Positions 1 to 10,530 of a stretch of 64,000 nucleotides of DNA are shown here, piece by piece (positions within the stretch are counted from its first letter, which is position 1; every line of letters starts with the position of its first letter). This DNA is from Bradyrhizobium sp. ORS 285 (lineage in GTDB: Bacteria; Pseudomonadota; Alphaproteobacteria; Rhizobiales; Xanthobacteraceae), in the NCBI RefSeq assembly GCF_900176205.1, contig NZ_LT859959.1:1922001-1986000 (forward strand), given 5' to 3'. Below the pieces are notes generated by a model. It had not been told where the DNA came from. It saw nothing but the letters and a program-made list of their open reading frames with translations, and made no database searches. The position numbers and the translations under genes are program-made.

Positions 1-370
1 TCGCGGACGGTGAAGGCGTGTGGTTCTGATACTCCGACGCTAGTATCAACCCGGCAACGATGCCTAACGGCATCGCGTTGGGGATGGTGGCCAGAAAGCC
101 CGGTGCACCAGGAAGAGCGCGCTATAGCCTGTTAAAACCATCGCGCGGGGAGGGCCGGGTGTGTTCGGCCAGACCTGTGGTGACTGCCGCCTGCTTTTTT
201 TCTGCAGGCGGGCCACGGGCGCGGCCAGCGCCCGGCCTTCCCTGCGCCCTCCATTCTCAGGAGGGCGGGAGTTGGAGCATCACTCGGGCGCGGGATGCGT
301 CGCGAGAAGGTGGATGCTCGTTCCCTCGACGCGATGCTGTTTGAGATTGTGGAAATGATGACGCGGCTTT
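1..370. repeat. Dispersed intergenic repeat element, copy 1
   Basis: No gene is supported here. The stretch matches, in the same order, the region near 50060-50370. Shared blocks include a GTGTGGT segment near position 18, GCGCGGGGAGGGCCGGGT near 142, a hairpin formed by CCGCCTGC and GCAGGCGG near 187-212, the phrase GGCGGGCCACGGGC, a GCCCTC/GAGGGC pair, and a GCATCACTCGG...GCGTCGCGAGA end near 276-306. I recognise this as a kind of element scattered between genes in Bradyrhizobium, where it gives rise to spurious short ORFs. The left edge may lie outside the window. Whether it is transcribed or is a non-autonomous mobile element cannot be told from sequence alone. Confidence 0.6.
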
Positions 371-412
371 CGGCGTCGTGAGCGAACTCGTCCGGAGTCC
401 TCATGACGCCCC

Positions 413-442
413 TGGATTGCTTCGCTGCGCTCGCAATGACGG
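413..442. repeat. REP-like palindromic repeat
   Basis: The sequence ATTGC-TTCGC-TGCGCTC-GCAAT forms an imperfect inverted repeat followed by GACGG. This short unit is a very common extragenic palindrome in rhizobia and other proteobacteria. No function can be assigned. Confidence 0.6.
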
Positions 443-471
443 AATATGCGGCCGACCGCGGGGGCGGTGAG

Positions 472-697
472 CTCCCCTCCCCCTTGCGGGGAGGGGTTGG
501 GGGTGGGGGTCTCCGGGCGATGACGTTTGTTGGGACGCGGGGGATCGTTGGGAGCGGTGCTGCGGAAGAGCGTCGGAGAAAGCGGTGCGGTGGTCGCTGT
601 GGGAGTGGGGTCGTTGCGCGACTTGATCTTGGCGGATCGAGGCAGCGGATTTCGGGGACCCCCAACCCCCGACCCCTCCCCGCAAGGGGGAGGGGAG
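472..697. repeat. Pair of ~40-bp inverted repeats around a 145-bp core
   Basis: The arm at 472-511 (CTCCCCTCCCCCTTGCGGGG and onward to GGGGGT) reappears as its reverse complement at 658-697, with one or two differences near the inner end. Each arm contains its own CCCC-TTGC-GGGG hairpin. The enclosed 145 bp shows no gene. The arrangement resembles a small palindromic or MITE-like composite, but no target-site duplication was identified. Confidence 0.55.
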
Positions 698-744
698 TGG
701 ACCGGTCGTGGTGCGAGAGCGTGCCCATTGCGAAGCCCCTAAAG

Positions 745-773
745 AAAAAGGCCGCGCTGTGCGTGGCCTTTTT
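745..773. terminator. Bidirectional rho-independent terminator
   Basis: AAAAAGGCC at 745-753 pairs perfectly with GGCCTTTTT at 765-773. Four further pairs (one G-U) continue the stem inward to a three-base loop, giving 13 pairs flanked by an A run and a T run. It lies 47 bp beyond the stop codon of the leftward hydrolase gene ending at 820 and can end transcription from either side. Confidence 0.85.
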
Positions 774-819
774 GAAAGCTAGGTCTGCGGCGGTGGCCGC
801 CGCGCGAGGCGTTGGCGGC

Positions 820-1518
820 TTACTTCGCCGTCGGCCCGATGCTCACCTTCAGCGTGCCGACGCCGTCGACGCCGCATTCAATCTTGTCGCCGGCGACGAC
901 CGCCGCGACGCCGGCCGGGGTGCCGGTCATGATGATGTCGCCGGCGGCGAGCTCGACCTGTTGGGAGAGCTTCCAGATGATCTCCGGCACGTTCCAGATC
1001 AGCTCGGAGAGGTCGCCGGTCTGGCGCTCGGTGCCGTTGACCGATAGCCAGATCTTGCCCTTCGACGGGTGGCCGATCTTGGCCGCGGGCACCACGGCCG
1101 AGCAGGGCGCGGAGTGATCGAAGGATTTGCCGACCTCCCAGGGGCGCTGCATCTTGCGCGAGGCGAGCTGCAGGTCGCGGCGGGTGAGGTCGATGCCGAC
1201 GGCGTAGCCGTAGACATGGTCGAGCGCCTTGTCGGTCGGAATGTTGAGGCCGCCGCTCTTGAGCGCGACCACCAGCTCGACCTCGTGATGCATGTCCTGG
1301 GTCAGCGGCGGGTAGGGGATCACGGCGCCCTCGGGCGCCAGCATGTCGGCGTGCTTCGCAAAGAAGAACGGCGGGTCGCGCTCGTCATTGCCCATCTCGC
1401 GGATGTGCTCGAGATAGTTGCGGCCGACGCACCAGATGCGGCGGACCGGGAAGACACCGGCTTCGCCCTGGACGGGAAGCGAAGGCTGCGGGAAGGCCGG
1501 GATGACGGTGGAGCTCAT
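820..1518 (-). CDS. Fumarylacetoacetate hydrolase (FAH) family protein
   Basis: This 232-residue protein belongs to the FAH family, which cleaves carbon-carbon bonds of acylpyruvates in aromatic-compound breakdown. The size and the opening WCVGRNYLEHIREMG are typical of the short fumarylpyruvate/acylpyruvate hydrolase branch. The metal-binding acidic residues are visible as HHEVELVVAL (two Glu) and, further on, GYAVGIDLTRRDLQ (Asp). The C-terminal GDIIMTGTPAGV is the family signature. It has no evident link to the polysaccharide genes to its right. It is followed by a strong terminator and is separated from the ABC transporter gene by 44 bp, so the two may share a transcript. The exact substrate is not shown by the sequence. 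Confidence 0.9.
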   Translation of the reverse strand: MSSTVIPAFPQPSLPVQGEAGVFPVRRIWCVGRNYLEHIREMGNDERDPPFFFAKHADMLAPEGAVIPYPPLTQDMHHEVELVVALKSGGLNIPTDKALDHVYGYAVGIDLTRRDLQLASRKMQRPWEVGKSFDHSAPCSAVVPAAKIGHPSKGKIWLSVNGTERQTGDLSELIWNVPEIIWKLSQQVELAAGDIIMTGTPAGVAAVVAGDKIECGVDGVGTLKVSIGPTAK

Positions 1519-1562
1519 GAAAGGTCTCGATGCGGTGAGATGATCGGATCAGGACGTCGCGG

Positions 1563-3368
<1,806 letters not shown>

Positions 3369-3471
3369 TCTGGTCCCTGGCCGCCCTCGACAAATCGCCG
3401 GGCGGACAAGAGTGCTTGCCCGCTCGGGGCGGCTTTTTCAAGCCCCCCGCATCCCGCTTAAGTCCTTGATT

Positions 3472-4485
3472 CTAGGCCGAGGCCCGCTGCTCATGCTCGC
3501 TGTGGCGTTCCAGAAACAGTTTCTGCTCCCAGGCCAGCGCGTGGGCGGCGATTGTGTCCAGATCGTCATAAGCGGGCGTCCAGTCGAGCAGCGCCCTGAG
3601 ACGGCTGGTATCGGCGACCATGGCCATCATGTCCCCCGGGCGGCGCGGTCCGTATTGCACCGGGATGGCGCGGCCGGAGACGCGGCGGACGGCCTCGATG
3701 GTCTCGAGCACGGAATAGCCGCGGCCATAGCCGCAGTTCAGCGTCACGGAACTGCCGCCGCCGCGCAGATAAGCGAGCGCGGCGCGGTGCACCTGGGCGA
3801 GGTCGCTGACATGGATGAAATCGCGCACGCAGGTGCCGTCCGGCGTCGGATAATCGGTGCCGTAGACGTCGATCTTGGCGCGCTGGCCGGTGGCGACCTC
3901 CATCGCGATCTTCATCAGATGCGTGGCGCCGACGGTGGCGGAGCCGATGCGGCCAAAAGGATCGGCGCCGGCGACGTTGAAATAGCGCAGCACGGCGTAG
4001 TTGAGATCATGCGCCGCGGCGACGTCGTGCAGCATGATCTCGGTCATCAGCTTCGAGCTGCCATAGGGCGAGGTCGGCCGGGTCGGCGCGGTCTCGGGCA
4101 CCGGGATCTGCTCCGGCGCGCCGTAGACGGCGGCAGTGGAGGAGAAGATGAAGCGGCTGACGCCGCGCTTGACCGCCGCATTCAGCAGGCTGCGCGTGGT
4201 CATGGTGTTGTTGCGGTAATACAGCAAGGGATCGCGCACCGATTCCGGCACTACGATCGAGCCGGCGAAATGGATGATGCTGTCGACGCCGTGCTGGCTG
4301 ATGACGCCGTCGACGAGGTTCTCGTCGCCGGCATCGCCGATGAACAGCGGCACGCTGTCGGGCACGAAGCCGGAAAAGCCGGTCGAGAGGTTGTCGATCA
4401 CCACGACGCTCTCGCCGGCCTCGGCCAGAGCGAGCACCATGTGGCTGCCGACATAGCCGGCGCCGCCAGTGACAAGCACGGTCAT
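3472..4485 (-). CDS. galE: UDP-glucose 4-epimerase
   Basis: This is an extended short-chain dehydrogenase of 337 residues that interconverts UDP-glucose and UDP-galactose in the cytoplasm. The NAD-binding motif GGAGYVGSH is at the N-terminus, FSSTAAVYG supplies the active-site Ser/Thr, and YGSSK is the catalytic YxxxK. ACVRDFIHV-type sequence (CVRDFIHVSDLA) and NCGYGRGYSV are GalE hallmarks. I chose the ATG giving MTVLVTGG; an upstream in-frame start at 4518 would add eleven residues with no family similarity. It likely supplies UDP-galactose for LPS or exopolysaccharide. The lpcC gene is transcribed divergently from the other side of a 127-bp gap. Confidence 0.92.
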   Translation of the reverse strand: MTVLVTGGAGYVGSHMVLALAEAGESVVVIDNLSTGFSGFVPDSVPLFIGDAGDENLVDGVISQHGVDSIIHFAGSIVVPESVRDPLLYYRNNTMTTRSLLNAAVKRGVSRFIFSSTAAVYGAPEQIPVPETAPTRPTSPYGSSKLMTEIMLHDVAAAHDLNYAVLRYFNVAGADPFGRIGSATVGATHLMKIAMEVATGQRAKIDVYGTDYPTPDGTCVRDFIHVSDLAQVHRAALAYLRGGGSSVTLNCGYGRGYSVLETIEAVRRVSGRAIPVQYGPRRPGDMMAMVADTSRLRALLDWTPAYDDLDTIAAHALAWEQKLFLERHSEHEQRASA

Positions 4486-4612
4486 TGTTTGACGCGATCC
4501 CTGTTTGTTTTGCGGCACACTAACGCCCGCGAAATGAAGGACCGGTTGCGGGAATCGCGAACTGGCGGGCGTGCTTAATGTTGCGTATAGGGAACCGTTC
4601 CAATTGGAGTTG

Positions 4613-5662
4613 ATGGTGCAAGCCGACCCGTTTTCCGCAGCCGATCTCGACGTGATCGTGCCGAACCTGCACCGCCGCTATTCGGGCGTGACGGCGACCA
4701 ATCGCATGGTGGCGCCGAAGCTTGCGAAGCTGGTGCGCGCGGCGTGGCTCGGCAGCTACGCGCCGGAGGGGATCGCGCGGATGCGCGCGCGCGATCTGCT
4801 CGGCGTCTGGGGCCGGCGGCGGCCGCTGATCTGGCACGCGCGCCGCAATGACGAGATGATCGTCGGCGTGCTCATGCGAGCGCTCGGCTGGCCGTTCAAG
4901 CTGGTGTTCACCTCGGCCGCGCAGCGCCATCATAGCTGGATTACGCGCTGGCTGATCCGCCGCATGGACGCGATCATCGCGACCAGCGACATCTCGGCGT
5001 CCTATCTGAAGCGCGAGGCGGTGGTGATCACGCACGGCGTCGACACCGAGGTGTACAAGCCGCCCGCGGATCGCGCCTCCGCCTTCGCCGAAAGCGGGCT
5101 GCCGGGCAAATATGCCATCGGCTGCTTCGGCCGTGTCCGCGCGCAAAAGGGCAGCGACGTGTTCGTCGCCGCGATGTGCCGGCTGTTGCCGCGCTATCCG
5201 GATTTTTCCGCCGTGCTGGTCGGCGCCGTCACGCCGGAGCAGATGTCGTTCGCAGCCGAGCTGAAGAAGCAGATCGCGGCCGCAGGGCTGGAGCAGCGCA
5301 TCGTCATCACCGGCGAGCTCGACATCGCCGATGTCCAGCGCTGGTATCAGCGGCTGACGATCTACGCCTTCACTTCGCGCAACGAAGGCTTTGGCCTGAC
5401 CTTGATCGAAGCCATGGCCGCCGGCGCCGCGCTGGTCGCCGCGCGCGCGGGAGCTGCGGAGATCGTGGTGGAGGAGGGCGTCTCGGGAAAGCTGGTGCCG
5501 CCGGGCGATGTCGATGCGCTGGTGGCAGCGCTCGAGCCGCTGATGCAGAATCCAGAAGCGGCTCGCGTCATGGGCGCACGGGGGCGGACGCGCGTGGTGG
5601 ACAAGTTCAGCCTCGAGGCGGAGGCCGAGAAGATCGCCGCGGTCTATCGCGGGCTGGTCTGA
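4613..5662 (+). CDS. lpcC: LPS core mannosyltransferase LpcC-like (GT4)
   Basis: The protein closely resembles rhizobial LpcC, which adds mannose to the Kdo-containing LPS core. Shared features are an N-terminal [16 protein letters not shown] block, [50 protein letters not shown] and the GT4 donor-binding [12 protein letters not shown]. At 349 residues it has the usual family length. The ATG at 4613 follows a TTGGAG ribosome-binding sequence; a GTG at 4571 would add 14 residues. Its last 19 bases overlap the end of the convergent gmhB gene. The LpcC assignment comes from remembered family similarity; the exact acceptor is inferred. Confidence 0.85.
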   Translation: MVQADPFSAADLDVIVPNLHRRYSGVTATNRMVAPKLAKLVRAAWLGSYAPEGIARMRARDLLGVWGRRRPLIWHARRNDEMIVGVLMRALGWPFKLVFTSAAQRHHSWITRWLIRRMDAIIATSDISASYLKREAVVITHGVDTEVYKPPADRASAFAESGLPGKYAIGCFGRVRAQKGSDVFVAAMCRLLPRYPDFSAVLVGAVTPEQMSFAAELKKQIAAAGLEQRIVITGELDIADVQRWYQRLTIYAFTSRNEGFGLTLIEAMAAGAALVAARAGAAEIVVEEGVSGKLVPPGDVDALVAALEPLMQNPEAARVMGARGRTRVVDKFSLEAEAEKIAAVYRGLV

Positions 5663-6171
5663 GCGATGACCTCGGTGACGAACGCATCGAGGTCGCCGCC
5701 TTCGAACAGGAAGCCGGGCAGGCCGGCGGCTTCGGCGGCGGCAATGTCGGAGGCGCGATCGCCGATCACGAAGCTGCCCTCGCGCCGGACGGGCCAATGC
5801 TGCATCAGGTCGAGGATCATCCCCGGTGCCGGCTTGCGCCAGGGATGCTCGCGCAGATAGCGCTCCACGGAGCCTTCGGTATGGTACGGGCAGTAGCGAA
5901 TGTCGTCGATCACAGCCCCCTGCGCCGCCAGCTCGGCCCGCATCCAGTCATGCAGGCTGAGCACGTCGTCCTCGCTGAACAGCCCGCGCGCCACGCCGGA
6001 CTGGTTGGTGAACAGGAACACGTGATAGCCGGACTCATTGAGCCGTCGGATTGCCGGCGCCACATTCGGCATCCAGCGGATGCGCTCAGGCGAGCCGATG
6101 TAGTTGTCGTCATGATTGATGACGCCGTCGCGGTCGAGAAACGCCGCCGGCTTCAAGGGAGCGCTGGTCAT
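5644..6171 (-). CDS. gmhB: D-glycero-D-manno-heptose 1,7-bisphosphate 7-phosphatase
   Basis: A 175-residue HAD-family phosphatase that removes the 7-phosphate in the ADP-heptose pathway. FLDRDGVIN holds the nucleophilic and acid Asp, [10 protein letters not shown] is motif II, RKPAPGM supplies the motif III Lys, and VIGDRASD is motif IV. One oddity is visible. The zinc loop starts normally with CPYH, but the second Cys pair that usually precedes RKP is replaced by HPW, so the classical four-ligand zinc site is incomplete. The start abuts the gmhA stop codon, giving a waaF-gmhA-gmhB operon. The 3' end overlaps lpcC by 19 bp in convergent orientation. Confidence 0.9.
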   Translation of the reverse strand: MTSAPLKPAAFLDRDGVINHDDNYIGSPERIRWMPNVAPAIRRLNESGYHVFLFTNQSGVARGLFSEDDVLSLHDWMRAELAAQGAVIDDIRYCPYHTEGSVERYLREHPWRKPAPGMILDLMQHWPVRREGSFVIGDRASDIAAAEAAGLPGFLFEGGDLDAFVTEVIAQTSPR

Positions 6172-6768
6172 CTAAGTCTCGTCTCGCATCAAGGCCGCCT
6201 CGATCGTCTCGCAGATGCCATGGGCGGTGGCGAGATGAATCTGCTGGATCAGCGGCGTGTCGTCGCTCGGCGCGACCAGCAGCTCATCGCAGAGCTCGCC
6301 CATCGCGAGCCCCTTGGTGCCGGTGAAGCCGATCGTGATCAGCCCGCGCTCCCGCGCCTTGCGCAGCGCATTGAGGATGCTCGGCGAGCGCCCCGAGGTC
6401 GAGATCGCCAGCAGCACGTCGCCTCGTGCGCCGAGGCCCTCGACCTGGCGGGCGAAGACATGGTCGAAGCCGTAATCGTTGCCGATCGCGGTCAGCGCCG
6501 AGGTGTCCGTGGTCAGCGCGATCGCCGCCCAGGCCGGTCGCTCCTGCTTGTAGCGGCCGACGATCTCGGCGGCGATGTGCTGCGCATCCGCCGCGCTGCC
6601 GCCATTGCCGACGATCAGCAGCTTGTGGCCGCCGCGCAGCGCCGCGATGATGGTCACCGCAATCCGCTCCGCGCTGGCGAGCATCGCCGCATCACCGGCG
6701 GCACGCTCCATCGCCGCGCGGGAGCGGGCGAGATGGCTGGCGATCAGGCTGTCTGGTGCGTGGGTCAC
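6172..6768 (-). CDS. gmhA: Phosphoheptose isomerase (SIS domain)
   Basis: GmhA converts sedoheptulose 7-phosphate to D-glycero-D-manno-heptose 7-phosphate, the first step to ADP-heptose. The 198-residue protein has the sugar isomerase (SIS) fold. GNGGSAADAQHIAAE binds phosphate and carries active-site residues, ISTSGRSPSIL is the second phosphate loop, and IHLATAHGICE includes the C-terminal catalytic His. It sits 57 bp after waaF and directly abuts gmhB, so the three are probably cotranscribed. A second, diverged SIS protein occurs at 56605-57213; this one is the better match to true GmhA because it lies among the core-heptose genes. Confidence 0.92.
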   Translation of the reverse strand: MTHAPDSLIASHLARSRAAMERAAGDAAMLASAERIAVTIIAALRGGHKLLIVGNGGSAADAQHIAAEIVGRYKQERPAWAAIALTTDTSALTAIGNDYGFDHVFARQVEGLGARGDVLLAISTSGRSPSILNALRKARERGLITIGFTGTKGLAMGELCDELLVAPSDDTPLIQQIHLATAHGICETIEAALMRDET

Positions 6769-6825
6769 GATGACGGCTCAGGGGGCGATGAGGCCGGTGT
6801 ATGGGGCGCGCTGCTCCAGCGCAAG

Positions 6826-7890
6826 CTAGGGCGCGACCGAAATGGCCGCGTCAGCCAGCACGCGCTGCGCGATCGCGGCCACGTCCATCGCCGGGATGTC
6901 ACGCATGCAGCGATGGTCGTTCATGCGGCAGACCGGGCGATGGCAGGGCTGGCAGGTCACCTGCGTCTTGGTCTGCACCGTCGCAGCCAAGCCGTTCAGC
7001 GGCGCCCAATGGTAGGGGCTTGTGGGGCCGAAGATGCCCATGGTCGGCGTGCCCAGGGCGGCGGCGATGTGCATCAGCCCCGAATCATTGGAGATGGCCA
7101 CGCCCGCGGCAGCCATGGCCAGGATGCCATTGCGCAGATCGGTTCCGGTGAGGTCGCGAACCGCGGGTCCGCCGGTGGCGACGATCTCGGCCGCCAGCGC
7201 CTTCTCGCCGGGGCCTCCGACCACCCAGACGTCGAGGCCGGCGTCGAGCAACAGCTTGGCCGCTTCGCCATAGAACGGCCAGCGCTTGGCGGCGCCGACC
7301 GATCCGGGCGCCAGGGCGACCGCCGGGCGGCTGCCGAGGCCGTTGGCCTCGCGCCAGCGCGCGACGTCCTCGGGCGGCACCCGAAGCTGCGGCACGGGCC
7401 ATTCAGGGGGCAACGGCGCGCCGTCGGGCCGAGCGAGCGCGGCATTCTTGTCGATGAAGCGCGGCAGCGCCTTCTCGCCCCAGCGCCAGCGATTGAGCAG
7501 GCCGAACCTGAATTCGCCGACGAAGCCGACGCGCTCGGGAATGGCCGCCAGCGCCGGCGCCAGCGCCGATTTCCAGGTCCGCGGCATCACCAGCGCAGTG
7601 CGATAGTGGCGCTCGCGCAACAGGGTGGCGAGCTGCCACTGCCTGGCCAGCGCCAGCCGGCTGCGCGGCAGGTCCCAGACGATGCCGGAGCGCACGCCCG
7701 GCATGTAATCGACCAGTGGAGCGCACAGCGAGGTCACCAGCAGGTCCACCGGGCGATTCGGCCAGCGCTCCTTGAGCACCCGCACCACGGTGTGGCCGCG
7801 GACGAAATCGCCGATCCACATATAGGGGATGATCAGAATCGGGCTGGTGTCGTCAGCGTCCACCGCGCTCTCTGCCGAATTCGAATTCAT
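6826..7890 (-). CDS. waaF: ADP-heptose:LPS heptosyltransferase (GT9)
   Basis: A GT9-family transferase of 354 residues that adds heptose from ADP-heptose to the inner core at the cytoplasmic face of the inner membrane. It shows the N-terminal IPYMWIGDFV block, the ALAPGSVGAAKRWP donor-site loop, SNDSGLMHIAAALGTP and GPTSPYHWAP. The C-terminal cysteine-rich stretch (CQPCHRPVC ... HRCM) is typical of WaaF. It is the first gene of the waaF-gmhA-gmhB operon. A 148-bp intergenic region separates it from the divergent hldD, and promoters for both directions must lie there, although I saw no convincing consensus. WaaF versus WaaC is judged from the C-terminal cysteines. Confidence 0.88.
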   Translation of the reverse strand: MNSNSAESAVDADDTSPILIIPYMWIGDFVRGHTVVRVLKERWPNRPVDLLVTSLCAPLVDYMPGVRSGIVWDLPRSRLALARQWQLATLLRERHYRTALVMPRTWKSALAPALAAIPERVGFVGEFRFGLLNRWRWGEKALPRFIDKNAALARPDGAPLPPEWPVPQLRVPPEDVARWREANGLGSRPAVALAPGSVGAAKRWPFYGEAAKLLLDAGLDVWVVGGPGEKALAAEIVATGGPAVRDLTGTDLRNGILAMAAAGVAISNDSGLMHIAAALGTPTMGIFGPTSPYHWAPLNGLAATVQTKTQVTCQPCHRPVCRMNDHRCMRDIPAMDVAAIAQRVLADAAISVAP

Positions 7891-8038
7891 TCTTTGACTG
7901 CCTGGCTCCGGCGCGCTGGTAGCCGCTCGGCCGCCGCAGGTAAAGTGGGCCGGGCCCGGCCTTTACCAAAGCGCTTACACTTTGGCCGCGCATGCGCTAC
8001 GCGAGGGCCGGGTTTTCGGGATCAGGACGGGTTACGGA

Positions 8039-9019
8039 ATGTTGCTGGTGACTGGCGGCGCCGGGTTTATCGGATCGAATCTGGTGGCGGCGCTGAACGA
8101 CGCCGGCCGCACCGACGTCGTCGTCTGCGACACGCTCGGCAGCGAGGGCAAGTGGCGCAATCTGGCCAAGCGGCAGCTGGCCGATGTCGTGCCGCCGTCC
8201 GATCTGGACGCCTGGCTGAAGGGCCGGAGGCTCGACGCCGTCCTGCACATGGGCGCGATCTCCGCGACCACGGTCGTCGACGGCGACCTCGTGATGGAGC
8301 GTAATTTTCGCAGTTCCTTGCGCCTGCTCGACTGGTGCACGGCGAATACCACGCCGTTCATCTACGCGTCCTCGGCGGCCACCTATGGCGACGGCGCGCA
8401 GGGGTTCGTCGATGATCCGTCGCTCGACGCGCTGAAGACGCTGCGGCCAATGAACCTCTATGGCTGGAGCAAGCATCTGTTCGACATGGCGATCGCCGCA
8501 CGCGCCGAGCGCGGCGAGCGTCTGCCGCCGCAATATGCCGGCTTGAAGTTCTTCAACGTGTTCGGTCCCAACGAGTACCACAAGGGATCGATGATGAGCG
8601 TGCTGACGCGCCGCTTCGATGAGATCAAGGCCGGGCAGCCCCTTCAGCTATTCAAGTCGCATCGCGAGGGCATCGCCGACGGCGACCAGCGCCGCGACTT
8701 CATCTATGTCGACGATGTCGTGCGCGTGATGCTGTGGCTATTGGCCACGCCGTCGGTCTCCGGGCTCTTCAACGTCGGCACGGGGCAGGCGCGCAGCTTC
8801 AAGGACATGATGCTGGCGGTCTATGCGACGCTCGGAGCCACGCCGCGGATCGAGTACGTCGACATGCCCGAATCGATTCGCGGGAGCTACCAGTACTTCA
8901 CCCAGAGCCATGTCGACCGCCTGCTGGCCGCAGGCTACAACGGCGGCTTCACACGGCTCGAGGATGCGGTGGCCTTCTATGTCCGAGATTATCTCGATTC
9001 CGCCGACCGCTTCCGCTAA
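8039..9019 (+). CDS. hldD: ADP-L-glycero-D-manno-heptose 6-epimerase
   Basis: HldD inverts C6 of ADP-D-glycero-D-manno-heptose to give the LPS precursor. The 326-residue extended SDR opens with the NADP-binding [16 protein letters not shown]. It has [10 protein letters not shown] at the active site, the catalytic YGWSK, and the HldD-specific block [29 protein letters not shown] completes the family pattern. I set the start at MLLVTGG; an upstream in-frame ATG at 7982 adds 19 unsupported residues. It heads the rightward operon hldD-hldE-waaL-dehydratase, with 38 bp to hldE. Confidence 0.93.
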   Translation: MLLVTGGAGFIGSNLVAALNDAGRTDVVVCDTLGSEGKWRNLAKRQLADVVPPSDLDAWLKGRRLDAVLHMGAISATTVVDGDLVMERNFRSSLRLLDWCTANTTPFIYASSAATYGDGAQGFVDDPSLDALKTLRPMNLYGWSKHLFDMAIAARAERGERLPPQYAGLKFFNVFGPNEYHKGSMMSVLTRRFDEIKAGQPLQLFKSHREGIADGDQRRDFIYVDDVVRVMLWLLATPSVSGLFNVGTGQARSFKDMMLAVYATLGATPRIEYVDMPESIRGSYQYFTQSHVDRLLAAGYNGGFTRLEDAVAFYVRDYLDSADRFR

Positions 9020-9057
9020 ACGATTTCGTTCCGACCACTGCACCGAGACCGCCGCTG

Positions 9058-10530
9058 ATGTTCGACTTTGACGATCTCTCGCAAGCGATCGCCCGCCAGA
9101 CGGTGCTGTGCGTCGGCGACCTCATGCTCGACGAGTTCGTCTATGGCGAGGTGTCGCGGATTTCGCCGGAGGCGCCCGCGCCGGTCATCGCAGTCCAGCG
9201 CAGCGAGACCAATATCGGCGGGGCCGGCAATGTCGCGCGCAACATCGCCGCGCTCGGCGCATGCTGCATCTTCGTCGGCCTGGTCGGGCAGGATGCAGCG
9301 GGCGATCAGCTCGAGGCCGAGCTTGCCAAAGTCGACGGCATCGAGCCCGTGCTGGTGCGCGATCCCTCGCGGCCGACGACGCGCAAGGTCCGCTTCGTCT
9401 CCGAGCATTTCTCGACGCACATGCTGCGCGCCGATTGGGAGCGCGCTGCGCCGGCATCTGAAGACATCGAGCAGAAGCTGATCGCGGCGATCCTGCCGCT
9501 GATCGCGCGGGTCGACATCGTGCTCCTGTCGGACTACGCCAAGGGCGTGCTGACCGCGCGCGTGCTGCGCAACGTGATCGACGCCACGCGCAAGGCCGGC
9601 AAGCGTGTGATCGTCGATCCCAAGAGTGCCAATCTCGCGATCTATCGCGGCGCCAGCGTGCTGACGCCGAACCGCAAGGAGTTTTCGGAGGCGACCCGCA
9701 GCCGTGCCGAGACCGAGCAGGAGATCGCAGTCGCTGCGCAGGACGCGATCTACCTCGCGGATTGCGAAGCCATCCTGGTGACGCAGAGCGAGCGCGGCAT
9801 GACCCTGGTGCCGCGCCAGGGCGATCCGGTTCACGTGCCGGCCTATCCGGTGAAGGTGCGCGACGTCTCCGGCGCCGGCGATACGGTGGTTGCCGTGCTC
9901 GCGGCGGCGCTAGCAGCCGGCGCGGCCTGGGAGGACGCCTTGCGGATGGCGAGCGCAGCTGCGGCGGTGGCTGTCAGCAAGCAGGGCACGGCCAGCGTCA
10001 CCTCAGCTGAGCTGCGCCGAAAGATCCTTCCGCATGCCTATCGGGCGGCCGAGGAGAAGATCATCGAAAGTGATGGCGAGCTCACGGCCCGCGTCGCGGC
10101 GTGGCGCGCGGAGGGGCTACGCATCGGCTTCACCAATGGCTGCTTCGACATTCTGCATCCCGGCCATGTGAAGGTGCTGACGGCGGCGCGCGCTGCCTGC
10201 GACCGTCTGGTGGTCGGGCTGAACAGCGATGCCTCCGTGAAGCGCCTCAAAGGCGAGAGCCGTCCGGTGCAGGACGAGCGCGCCCGCGCTGAGGTTTTGG
10301 CGGCGCTGGAGGCGGTGGATCTCGTCGCGATCTTCGCCGAGGACACGCCGCTGCGGCTGATCGAGCTGGTCCGGCCGAGCGTGCTGGTCAAGGGCGGCGA
10401 CTATACGCGCGAGCAGGTGGTGGGCCACGAGGTCGTCGAAGCTTCGGGCGGCCAGGTGCTCCTGATCGACATCTTGAAGGGACACAGTACGACGGCGCTG
10501 GTGGACCGCGCCCGGAGCGATCAGCGATGA
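9058..10530 (+). CDS. hldE: Bifunctional heptose-7-P kinase / heptose-1-P adenylyltransferase
   Basis: The 490-residue protein has the canonical HldE order. An N-terminal PfkB-type kinase (about 1-320) phosphorylates heptose 7-phosphate at C1, and a C-terminal nucleotidyltransferase (about 350-490) makes ADP-heptose. Kinase motifs are [23 protein letters not shown] (substrate side) and [13 protein letters not shown] with the catalytic Asp. The adenylyltransferase has [12 protein letters not shown] with HxGH. The start at 9058 gives [14 protein letters not shown]; longer in-frame extension overlaps hldD and is unlikely. The stop codon overlaps the next gene by ATGA. A second protein with these two domains in reversed order is encoded at 58989-60494. 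Confidence 0.94.
   Translation: MFDFDDLSQAIARQTVLCVGDLMLDEFVYGEVSRISPEAPAPVIAVQRSETNIGGAGNVARNIAALGACCIFVGLVGQDAAGDQLEAELAKVDGIEPVLVRDPSRPTTRKVRFVSEHFSTHMLRADWERAAPASEDIEQKLIAAILPLIARVDIVLLSDYAKGVLTARVLRNVIDATRKAGKRVIVDPKSANLAIYRGASVLTPNRKEFSEATRSRAETEQEIAVAAQDAIYLADCEAILVTQSERGMTLVPRQGDPVHVPAYPVKVRDVSGAGDTVVAVLAAALAAGAAWEDALRMASAAAAVAVSKQGTASVTSAELRRKILPHAYRAAEEKIIESDGELTARVAAWRAEGLRIGFTNGCFDILHPGHVKVLTAARAACDRLVVGLNSDASVKRLKGESRPVQDERARAEVLAALEAVDLVAIFAEDTPLRLIELVRPSVLVKGGDYTREQVVGHEVVEASGGQVLLIDILKGHSTTALVDRARSDQR

Noticed and set aside
60..728. Small frames on both strands in the first 800 bases
   Set aside because: They lie in dispersed and inverted repeats and have no conserved content.
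7891..8038. TTGACT near 7894 as a -35 box for hldD
   Set aside because: No matching -10 at proper spacing; promoters of this group often do not fit the E. coli consensus.
5176..8304. Very long open frame of 1042 codons on the + strand
   Set aside because: It runs across lpcC and then antisense to gmhB, gmhA and waaF, and its translation is a low-complexity Arg/Gly/Ala/Asp-rich shadow of high-GC codon usage.
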